Below are positions 7,082 to 13,156 of a DNA stretch of 18,673 nt, one piece after another. Position 1 is the stretch's first letter; each line of letters starts with the position of its first letter. The position numbers were made by a program, and so were the translations under genes. The notes beneath the pieces are model-generated. The model ran no database searches and was not told the origin of the DNA. It worked only from the letters and a program-made list of their open reading frames with translations. The DNA is from NS-11 sp036505795 (GTDB lineage: Bacteria; Nitrospirota; Nitrospiria; Nitrospirales; NS-4): the NCBI GenBank assembly GCA_036505795.1, contig DASXSU010000050.1:1-18673 (forward strand), in the 5' to 3' direction.

Positions 7082-8131
7082 ATGTCTATGAAACCGCGCG
7101 CCAAAGCCAAATCCACTCAAGAATACCACGAGGATAGCTTCACGCCCTTACTCGAGCGCTATTATAGCCTTCATCAGAAGTTTCTTGAGTCCCAACAAAT
7201 CTTTCATGCCCTGAAGACGCAATTCGAGAAGGTCACTACCACAGGACGACAGACCGAGAATATTCTTGTGGACGCCGACCGGCTGCCCGCCAACCTGAGC
7301 GTACTGCAGGAAGGCGAAGAGGCGAGCAGACGGCTTGCAGCATCCGTACAAGAACTCACCCAGGAACTCCACGAAGTAAACCAGAAGTTGAGCCAGGAAA
7401 TGAGCGCGCGCGCCAGTGCCGAGGAGACTATCCAGCAAAGGACCACCGAGTTACTGCGTTCGAATGAGGATCTTAAACGCTTTGCCTATATGGCATCGCA
7501 CGATCTCAAAGAGCCGCTCCGCACTGTGTCGGCATTTACCAAACTGCTCGCGCAACGGTACCGCGGCCGATTGGACGCCGACGCCGATGACTTTATGGAA
7601 TATATGCTGGATGGTATCCAGCGAATGGAGCAGCTCATCACCGACGTCCTGGGATATTGCAAGGTCGGCTCGGGAGAAGACAAACGACGCAGGACCGATT
7701 TAAACGCGGTTGTGGATCGGGCCGTCGAGAACCTCAAAACGGCCATTCAGGAAAGTCATGCGGTCGTGGGCCACGCTCAGTTGCCCATCGTCCTTGGGAA
7801 CGAAAGCGAACTTCTCCAGATCTTTCAAAATCTGCTCAGCAATGCGATTAAGTTCCACGGCCCCGATCCGCCTATTGTCACCGTCTCGGCGGAGCGGCGG
7901 CATACGGAATGGCTTATCACGGTCGAGGACAACGGCATCGGAATCGAGCCCAAATATGCCGCCAAGATTTTTGATTTATTTACCCGGCTCAATACGATGG
8001 ATAACTATCCCGGCTCGGGTATCGGTCTAGCCACGTGTAAGAAGGTGGTCGAACATCATGGCGGGCGCATCTTTCTGAAGCCGCAGGCCAAGACGGGATC
8101 AGCGTTTTGTTTCACCCTTCCGTGCCGCTGA
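7082..8131 (+). CDS. Soluble sensor histidine kinase without a recognisable sensor domain
   Basis: Two-component histidine kinase of 349 aa. Residues 1-130 are charged and probably helical or coiled-coil (for example EELHEVNQKLSQE-type spacing and TIQQRTTELLRSNEDLKRFA). No PAS, GAF, HAMP or membrane segment is visible, so the protein is cytosolic and its input unclear. The HisKA dimerisation helix starts at MASHDLKEPLRTVSAF with phospho-acceptor His140. The ATPase domain has the N box NLLSNAIKFH (Asn254), G1 DNGIGI (283-288), an F-box-like IFDLFTRLN and G2 GSGIGL (311-316), so it should be active. The SHDLKEPLR type is common among phytochrome-like hybrid kinases. No response regulator adjoins it. 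The ribosome site before the ATG is poor, and an alternative ATG lies two codons downstream. Confidence 0.9.
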   Translation: MSMKPRAKAKSTQEYHEDSFTPLLERYYSLHQKFLESQQIFHALKTQFEKVTTTGRQTENILVDADRLPANLSVLQEGEEASRRLAASVQELTQELHEVNQKLSQEMSARASAEETIQQRTTELLRSNEDLKRFAYMASHDLKEPLRTVSAFTKLLAQRYRGRLDADADDFMEYMLDGIQRMEQLITDVLGYCKVGSGEDKRRRTDLNAVVDRAVENLKTAIQESHAVVGHAQLPIVLGNESELLQIFQNLLSNAIKFHGPDPPIVTVSAERRHTEWLITVEDNGIGIEPKYAAKIFDLFTRLNTMDNYPGSGIGLATCKKVVEHHGGRIFLKPQAKTGSAFCFTLPCR

Positions 8132-8170
8132 CGAGTCTGCCTCAGCCCCCGGCATTCAAGTTTTCATAAA

Positions 8171-8335
8171 CTAAGCGGGAAGCGGATCGACGAGGAGGGG
8201 AAGGCCCTCAAAAGGATCGTCATCATCATCGTCGTCGTCTTCTTCTTCTTCGGGCTCCACATTGGGGTCAGGATCTGGTGCAGGGATCGGCCGGGGGCCG
8301 GGCTCGGGTGGTTTCTCTGATCTCACGGTGTGCAT
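8171..8335 (-). CDS. Small proline-rich, highly acidic protein (hypothetical, 54 aa)
   Basis: A 54-codon frame begins 8 bp after the sucD stop on the same strand. Residues 9-28 alternate proline with other residues (PPEPGPRPIPAPDPDP). Residues 29-40 are twelve consecutive acidic residues (four Glu then eight Asp). The C-terminus is the hydrophobic FEGLPLLVDPLPA. The acidic run mixes GAC and GAT codons. No family is recognised. Its place at the end of the carbon-fixation cluster suggests co-transcription with sucD. Against it: no clear ribosome site, and the trinucleotide-repeat character of 8217-8250 could yield such a frame by chance. It could be a real acidic accessory protein or a fortuitous frame in a simple-sequence tract. 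Confidence 0.42.
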   Translation of the reverse strand: MHTVRSEKPPEPGPRPIPAPDPDPNVEPEEEEDDDDDDDDPFEGLPLLVDPLPA

Positions 8336-8343
8336 AAGCAGAA

Positions 8344-9225
8344 CTAGACGCCACCGCCCCCGAGGGCTTTCGCCACGGTCTTGCCGATCTCGGCCGGGTT
8401 GTGAACCACGTGCACTCCGGCGCTTTCCAGTACCTGCATTTTTTCAGCCGCCGTACCTTTTCCGCCGGTGATGATCGCGCCCGCATGCCCCATGCGTCGT
8501 CCCTCCGGCGCCGTGATCCCCGCGATGAAGCCGATGACCGGCTTGCGGATCTGCTCTTTGATGAAGGCCGCTGCCCGGTCCTCGGCGTCGCCGCCGATCT
8601 CGCCGATCATCACGACCGCCTCTGTCTCGGGATCCTTCTCGAACATTGCCAGAAGCTCTATATAGCCGGTGCCGACGATCGGGTCGCCGCCGATGCCGAT
8701 ACAGGTGGTCTCGCCAAGGCCGAGATTGGTGAGTTGGTTCACGGCCTCGTAAGTCAGGGTGCCGCTGCGCGAGATCACGCCGACCCTTCCCTTTTTGTGA
8801 ATGAACCCCGGCATGATCCCAATCTTGCATTCCTCCGCCGTGATCACGCCGGGACAATTCGGCCCGATCAGCCGCGTATCCTTGCCCCGCAACGCGCGCT
8901 TCACCTTCACCATGTCGTTCACCGGGATTCCCTCGGTGATGCAGATAATTAGATGAATGCCCGCTTCCGCGGCTTCCAGAATGGCATCCGCAGCGAATGG
9001 AGGCGGCACGAAGATCAGCGAGACGTCGCACTGCGTCTTTGTCACGGCCTCGCGGACCGTGTTGAACACCGGAATTCCTTCCACTTCCTGGCCCGCCTTG
9101 CCAGGCGTCACCCCCGCAACAACCTGCGTTCCATAGGCCTTGCATTGCGTGGCATGGAACGATCCTTCCTTGCCCGTGATTCCCTGCACCACCACCCTCG
9201 TGGATTTATTCACCAAAATACTCAC
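8344..9225 (-). CDS. sucD: Succinyl-CoA synthetase, alpha subunit
   Basis: Alpha subunit of succinyl-CoA synthetase, which joins succinate and CoA at the expense of a nucleoside triphosphate when run in the rTCA direction; cytosolic, paired with SucC. The 293-aa length is normal. Visible landmarks are the CoA-binding VVVQGITGKEGSFHATQ (residues 11-27), VTPGKAGQEVEGIPVFNTV, GPNCPGVI, the nucleotide/phosphate loop SRSGTLTYE (152-160) and the active-site GHAGAII with phospho-His247. The start is GTG at 9225, chosen for the AAGAGG site 6 bases upstream. It is separated from sucC by about 1 kb holding a lipoprotein gene and repeats, which is unusual because the two normally adjoin. Confidence 0.97.
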   Translation of the reverse strand: MSILVNKSTRVVVQGITGKEGSFHATQCKAYGTQVVAGVTPGKAGQEVEGIPVFNTVREAVTKTQCDVSLIFVPPPFAADAILEAAEAGIHLIICITEGIPVNDMVKVKRALRGKDTRLIGPNCPGVITAEECKIGIMPGFIHKKGRVGVISRSGTLTYEAVNQLTNLGLGETTCIGIGGDPIVGTGYIELLAMFEKDPETEAVVMIGEIGGDAEDRAAAFIKEQIRKPVIGFIAGITAPEGRRMGHAGAIITGGKGTAAEKMQVLESAGVHVVHNPAEIGKTVAKALGGGGV

Positions 9226-9240
9226 AATGTGCCTCTTTTC

Positions 9241-9825
9241 TTAGCAACCGTTCTCGTTCTTGAACCCCTGAATCATCGTGGGGAAATCCCTGAATCCAGT
9301 AAGAATATTTATTCTCGCATTTGGATTCTGGGCCTTTCCTTCGTTGTAAATCGCAAGACTCTTATCGTAAAACGCACATGCCCTTTGCTTATCCCCTTGA
9401 ATGCCATAGACGTTGCCTATTCCGAAATATGACTGACTAACCCCCATAAAATCTTTGTGCTTCTCGTATAGCTCAGCAGCCTTTTGAAAATTCTCTCTAG
9501 AACGCTCGTACGCTTTCTCGTGGGTGCCCGTCGTTTCTAACAACTGTTTCTCCCACTTGGTGTGATAGCAATTAAATTTGTACAGATTCCCAAAGGTGTG
9601 ATAGGCCTCGGCCATTCCTAGCTCGTCGCCATTTGTCCGATATGAGTCTAAGGCTTCCCCTATGAGTCTTTCTGCAGCGAGTGGCCTACACTGGTCATCC
9701 ATAAGCATGTAGGCATCGCGAAGTTTCTTCCCTGGATCAGAAGTATATGGAACACCAAAAGCTGCGCAACCAGTCAAGATGAAAAGTGCCGATACGGTTA
9801 GCGCCTGTTTACTGTAGGGACGCAT
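9241..9825 (-). CDS. TPR-repeat lipoprotein of unknown function
   Basis: A 194-aa protein with a lipoprotein signal peptide: basic start MRPYSKQ, hydrophobic core, lipobox LTGC with Cys20 as the lipidation site. Ala at +2 fits outer-membrane sorting. The rest is helical with tetratricopeptide-like units, around GMAEAYHTFGNLYKF, NFQKAAELYEKHKDFMGVSQ and SYFGIGNVYGIQGDKQRACA, followed by DKSLAIYNEG, so it probably binds another protein or peptide. It has no visible metabolic role. The gene is plainly richer in A and T than its neighbours and lies between sucC and sucD, 15 bp before the latter, suggesting later insertion. A perfect TATAAT upstream may give it its own promoter. The ATG at 9825 is preferred over the TTG just before it; the ribosome site is not obvious. 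Confidence 0.75.
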   Translation of the reverse strand: MRPYSKQALTVSALFILTGCAAFGVPYTSDPGKKLRDAYMLMDDQCRPLAAERLIGEALDSYRTNGDELGMAEAYHTFGNLYKFNCYHTKWEKQLLETTGTHEKAYERSRENFQKAAELYEKHKDFMGVSQSYFGIGNVYGIQGDKQRACAFYDKSLAIYNEGKAQNPNARINILTGFRDFPTMIQGFKNENGC

Positions 9826-9848
9826 CAAACCATGGCCGGGCCTGCAAT

Positions 9849-9854
9849 ATTATA
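9849..9854 (-). promoter_or_regulatory. Possible -10 box for the TPR lipoprotein gene
   Basis: On the minus strand the sequence reads GGATATAATATTG, containing a perfect TATAAT (plus-strand 9849-9854). Transcription would begin about 16-18 bases before the lipoprotein ATG. No good -35 hexamer is seen at the expected distance, so the promoter is uncertain. It would let the inserted gene, and possibly sucD downstream, be expressed independently of the main cluster. Confidence 0.3.
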
Positions 9855-9910
9855 TCCTCCCGCTGACCTTCCCCACCCTCTCACCGGAGGAGGCGATGGC
9901 GAATTTCATC

Positions 9911-10039
9911 CTTGGCAGGATGGGTGAAATACTCTCAACTGCGCGCGTCCACCGAGCACATCGTTCACCGCTCATGAATACAGATCATCAGATGTGCGCG
10001 GTGCGCGAGCACGAGGGTATTTCGGCCATCCTGACCAAG
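9911..10039. repeat. Long inverted-repeat element 1 (about 129 bp)
   Basis: The outer arms are CTTGGCAGGATGGGTGAAAT plus AC (9911-9932) and GTATTTCGGCCATCCTGACC plus AAG (10017-10039), inverted copies with a single-base indel and a few mismatches. Nested inside is a second inverted pair, CACCGAGCACATC (9950-9962) and GATGTGCGCGGTG (9991-10003), 12 of 13 matching, around a 28-base loop. The left arm is also part of a small local hairpin (ATTTCA 9903-9908 with TGAAAT 9925-9930). The layout fits a dispersed palindromic intergenic repeat or a MITE-like remnant; no transposase is present. Confidence 0.65.
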
Positions 10040-10043
10040 TTTC

Positions 10044-10073
10044 TCATGCAGCCTCTTCCTTCTTCTTCCGCTT
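10044..10073. repeat. Duplicate of the sucC 3' end (other copy 10245-10274)
   Basis: This 30-base segment matches the last 30 bases of sucC (10245-10274) at 28 positions, in the same orientation and exactly 201 bases away. Read on the minus strand both copies encode KRKKKEEAA followed by TGA. The two differences (CGG/CGA for Arg, GCA/GCG for Ala) are third-codon-position and silent. The copies flank the C-rich tract and hairpin element 2, so that element may have inserted at the end of sucC with duplication of the tail, or the duplication arose by slippage or recombination. Confidence 0.8.
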
Positions 10074-10132
10074 TTTGCATTCTCCCCTCACCCTCACCCT
10101 CCAGGGGCGAAGGATTTCCTGAGCGGGTGACA

Positions 10133-10221
10133 CCGCATAGGCGCCCAGATGCAGCGCGGGGCGTACAGCCGGGTCTGCGGGGCCTCGACGGCGAAACGCC
10201 CAGCTGCACTGGGCTATGCGG
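10133..10221. repeat. Imperfect hairpin element 2
   Basis: The left arm contains CCGCATAG (10133-10140), GCCCAG (10143-10148), TGCAGC (10150-10155) and GGCGT (10160-10164). The right arm contains the complements in reverse order: ACGCC (10196-10200), GCTGCA (10203-10208), CTGGG (10209-10213) and CTATGCGG (10214-10221). Pairing gives about 24 bp of stem broken by small bulges around a 31-base loop. It is unrelated to element 1 and sits between the two copies of the sucC tail. It could be a mobile palindromic repeat or a structured part of the sucC-lipoprotein transcript. Confidence 0.65.
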
Positions 10222-10244
10222 GGGCAGGACCCGCGAGGTTCCAA

Positions 10245-11444
10245 TCACGCAGCCTCTTCCTTCTTCTTTCGCTTCCTCCCCGTCAGCGCCACAATCTTCT
10301 GCGCCGCCTCCCAGAGATCCGTCGCGACCTCGACATTCAGGCCAGATTCCGCCAGGAGTTTTCGGCCCTCCTCGGCATTGGTGCCTTGCAGCCGCACCAC
10401 GACCGGAATCTTGATCCCCACTTCCTTCGCAGCGTCGATCACGCCATGGGCGATCCGCTCGCAGCGGACGATGCCCCCGAAGATGTTGATGAAGATCCCT
10501 TTAACCTTCTTGTCTTTGAGAAGAATCCGAAAGCCTGCCGCCACTGTCTCTTTGGTCGCGCCGCCGCCGACATCCAGAAAGTTGGCCGGCTCACTTCCGG
10601 CGAGCTTGATGACATCCATCGTCGCCATCGCCAGGCCGGCACCGTTGACCATGCAGCCGATGTTGCCGTCCAGCTTCACGTAGTTGAGGTTGTTCTTGCC
10701 GGCCTCGATCTCAAGGGGCTCTTCCTCATTGAGATCGCGGAATGCCAGGATGTCGGGGTGCTTGAACAAGGCGCTATCGTCAAATGACACTTTTCCGTCA
10801 AGGGCAATCAACCGCTTATCCTGTGTGATCACCAACGGATTGATCTCGACCATGGTGGCATTCTTCTCCATGAAGAGCCGATACAGATTGCCGAGCATCG
10901 CAACAAAGGGATTGACCACCGCCGGTTCGATCGATGGCAGCCCTAAACCGAATGCGAGATTGCGTCCGTTGTACCCTTGGAATCCGACCCCCGGATCAAT
11001 CGGCTCTTTGATCAGTTTCTCCGGTGTATGCGCCGCGACCTCTTCGATTTCCATGCCCCCCTCAGTGCTTGCGATGAAAACCGGCCACCCCGAGTCTCGA
11101 TCTACAAGCAGGCTGACGTAGAGCTCCTTAGAGATGGCCGCGCCTTCTTCAATCAGCACGCGGCGGACCTTCCGGCCCTTCGGGCCGGTCTGATGTGTGA
11201 CTAAGGTTGCCCCAAGAAGATCCTTGGCAAGGCCCGGCACGTCGGCTCGATTCTTCGTGAGCTTCACGCCACCCGCTTTGCCGCGGCCGCCCGCATGAAT
11301 CTGAGCCTTCACGACATACAACGGCGTCTCCAGCTTGGCTGCCCATCGCTCAGCCGCGCCGGTATTTTTGACCTCTTTGCCCTTCGGCACAGCGATGCCG
11401 AACTGCGCGAACAACTGCTTCGCCTGAAATTCATGGACGTTCAT
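10245..11444 (-). CDS. sucC: Succinyl-CoA synthetase, beta subunit
   Basis: ATP-grasp beta subunit of succinyl-CoA synthetase, binding the nucleotide and partnering SucD; in this cluster it likely makes succinyl-CoA for the rTCA cycle. Landmarks in the 399-aa product are the N-terminal MNVHEFQAKQLFAQFGI, the ATP-grasp KAQIHAGGRGKAGGVKL, MVEINPLVIT with the following LDGKVSFDD, GNIGCMVNGAGLAMATMD, NFLDVGGGATKE and INIFGGIVRCERIA. The ATG at 11444 has AAGGAG 5 bases upstream. The enzyme is slightly longer than usual because of a charged C-terminal tail (KRKKKEEAA) beyond the normal end near KIVALTG; the DNA for this tail is duplicated 201 bp downstream. It lies 99 bp after frdA. Confidence 0.97.
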   Translation of the reverse strand: MNVHEFQAKQLFAQFGIAVPKGKEVKNTGAAERWAAKLETPLYVVKAQIHAGGRGKAGGVKLTKNRADVPGLAKDLLGATLVTHQTGPKGRKVRRVLIEEGAAISKELYVSLLVDRDSGWPVFIASTEGGMEIEEVAAHTPEKLIKEPIDPGVGFQGYNGRNLAFGLGLPSIEPAVVNPFVAMLGNLYRLFMEKNATMVEINPLVITQDKRLIALDGKVSFDDSALFKHPDILAFRDLNEEEPLEIEAGKNNLNYVKLDGNIGCMVNGAGLAMATMDVIKLAGSEPANFLDVGGGATKETVAAGFRILLKDKKVKGIFINIFGGIVRCERIAHGVIDAAKEVGIKIPVVVRLQGTNAEEGRKLLAESGLNVEVATDLWEAAQKIVALTGRKRKKKEEAA

Positions 11445-11543
11445 GTAACTCCTTACCTATCTGTCTTTAACTATCTGTTATTCCGACTATTTCGTGATTC
11501 TGACATTCTCCTGTTACTATGAGCTCAGCGAAGAATCTCGAGA

Positions 11544-13127
11544 TCAGGTCTCTTTCCTGGTGTAATCCGGAAACAACATGGGTGAAATAACGGCCGCTCC
11601 TCCGCCTTTTTTGTGGGCTTCCGCCCTGAAGCGCGTCAGATGATTGAGTGTCAGAGGTCCTTGCGGCATCGAGGCAGCCCGCGACGCGGCCTCCATCCCC
11701 GAGCGCTTGCCGAAGACCATTAAATCGAGAAGCGAATTACCCATGAGGCGGTTACGGCCATGCAATCCGCCAGAGGCTTCGCCGGCGACAAAGAGATTTT
11801 TGACGTCGGATTCCCCATTCACGTCGATCTGCACGCCGCCGTTTTGATAGTGTAATGTCGGATAGATCAGCACCGGGTCTTTCGAAATATCAAGCCCGTA
11901 GCGCTTGTATTGGCGAACCATCGCCGGGAAATGCTTTTCCAGGGTACCGGCTCCATGCTCTACGTCGAGTAGAGGCGTGTCGAGCCAGACTCCCAGATGC
12001 CCGGTGGTGGTCCGGACGCCCCGGCCTTCTTCACATTCGCGAATAATCGAAGACGATACAACGTCCCGCGTATCGAGTTCGTTCACGAATCGTTCGCCTT
12101 TGGCGTTGACGAGATGGCCCCCTTCGGAGCGGATGCCTTCCGTGACCAGTGCGCCAAGCAGTTGCTCCGGGTAGACGGCGCCGGTGGGGTGATACTGAAA
12201 TGTGTCGATCTGCAGGAGCTTCGCGCCAAGCCGGTAGGCGAGTGTCAGCCCGTCACCCGTGGCGCCGTAATGGTTGCTGGTCGGAAAGCCCTGGATGTGC
12301 AGCCGCCCGATGCCCCCGGTGGCCAGAATCACAGTTTTGGCTGCAACGGCAAAAAGCCGGTTGTTATCGAGATCTCTAAAGACGGCCCCAGTGCATGTTC
12401 CATCGCCATCGCTCAGTAGTTCAATCGCCGCGCTGAATTCCAGCAGCTGGATCTTCTGGTTGAGGACCTCGTCTTTGAGCACCCGCATGAGCTCCAGTCC
12501 TGTGTAGTCCGAGCAGGTCAACAGCCTCGGCTTGGAGCTTCCCCCGCCTTTCTTCACATGTAAGTTCCCGTCGGAATCCCGGTCGAACAAGACGCCCAAT
12601 CCCAGCAACCAGCGGGCGATCGAGGGGCCCTCTTCGACCATCACCTTCAGAAGCTGATGGTCGTTCTTCATGTGGCCGCCCTTCAGCGTATCGAGAAAAT
12701 GCTGAACCGGGGAATCCTCGTCGGCGATCGCAACCTGCATTCCTCCCTGGGCCATAACCGTATTGGAATCCCCGAGCCGGAGCTTGGTCGCCATGAGCAC
12801 TTTCGCGCCGCGCGCGTACGCATGGAGCGCGGCGGAACATCCGGCCCCGCCGCCGCCGATCACCAGGACATCGACCGTATGCGCCGGCGTAAGATCAAGC
12901 TCTGTAGAGACCGGGCTGTCGCCTTCGAGCAAGGAGGCGAGCTCCCGCACGGTCATGTCTCCCGCGTTGGGACCGAACTTCAAGGGCCGGTAGGCGCTCT
13001 CGCGAAAATCAGGATGATACTTTTTGATGAGGGTATCGCGCTCGTTGGCAGGGTACTTTGGAAGAGTTTGCGTGCGCCGCTGAGTGCGGGTCTGATGAAC
13101 GAGATCTTGTAGCGCTTCGACTTGCAT
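11544..13127 (-). CDS. frdA: Fumarate reductase/succinate dehydrogenase flavoprotein-type subunit
   Basis: FAD-dependent enzyme of the FrdA/SdhA/NadB family, here probably reducing fumarate to succinate for the rTCA cycle. The 527-aa protein has an unusual N-terminal extension of about 85 residues, then the FAD-binding VLVIGGGGAGCSAALHA (87-103). Catalytic residues are kept: HPTG (His313), TEG (Thr329, Glu330), TRDVV (Arg354), PTLHY..GG (His426) and NRLMGNSLL (Arg460). The position of the covalent-FAD His in SdhA/FrdA is Asn122 (DSNTVMAQGG), so FAD is probably bound non-covalently, as in NadB. The usual C-terminal helical domain is missing. L-aspartate oxidase is an alternative, but the adjacent iron-sulfur subunit and rTCA context favour fumarate reductase. 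The ATG at 13127 follows AGGTGA; a GTG two codons earlier is possible. Confidence 0.82.
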   Translation of the reverse strand: MQVEALQDLVHQTRTQRRTQTLPKYPANERDTLIKKYHPDFRESAYRPLKFGPNAGDMTVRELASLLEGDSPVSTELDLTPAHTVDVLVIGGGGAGCSAALHAYARGAKVLMATKLRLGDSNTVMAQGGMQVAIADEDSPVQHFLDTLKGGHMKNDHQLLKVMVEEGPSIARWLLGLGVLFDRDSDGNLHVKKGGGSSKPRLLTCSDYTGLELMRVLKDEVLNQKIQLLEFSAAIELLSDGDGTCTGAVFRDLDNNRLFAVAAKTVILATGGIGRLHIQGFPTSNHYGATGDGLTLAYRLGAKLLQIDTFQYHPTGAVYPEQLLGALVTEGIRSEGGHLVNAKGERFVNELDTRDVVSSSIIRECEEGRGVRTTTGHLGVWLDTPLLDVEHGAGTLEKHFPAMVRQYKRYGLDISKDPVLIYPTLHYQNGGVQIDVNGESDVKNLFVAGEASGGLHGRNRLMGNSLLDLMVFGKRSGMEAASRAASMPQGPLTLNHLTRFRAEAHKKGGGAAVISPMLFPDYTRKET

Positions 13128-13156
13128 TTTCACCTGTTAGGGTCAGCCGCAGGCGC

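Larger units (their letters stand above)
9829..10244. other. Non-coding repeat-rich spacer between sucC and the lipoprotein gene
   Basis: Stretch of about 416 bases with no convincing gene. From left to right on the plus strand it holds a TATAAT box for the lipoprotein gene (minus strand), a 129-bp inverted-repeat element (9911-10039), a 30-base copy of the sucC 3' end (10044-10073), a C-rich CTCACCCT-type tract (10082-10103) and a second imperfect hairpin element (10133-10221). A plus-strand open frame crosses it (9896-10414), but it runs through both repeats and antisense into sucC, and its residues look like translated repeat. Confidence 0.7.

Noticed and set aside
8444..9145. 233-codon minus-strand frame overlapping sucD
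   Set aside because: Frame-shifted shadow of sucD; the sucD frame has every family motif and this one is Arg/Gly-rich noise.
9896..10414. 172-codon open frame on the plus strand across the sucC-lipoprotein spacer
   Set aside because: It runs through both repeat elements and then antisense into sucC. The product is Ser/Pro/Arg-rich with no domain, typical of translated GC-rich repeat DNA.
11544..13127. L-aspartate oxidase (nadB) as the identity of the flavoprotein
   Set aside because: Length and Asn at the FAD site would fit, but an adjacent Fe-S subunit gene, the N-terminal extension and placement between icd/frdB and sucC favour fumarate reductase. Not fully excluded.
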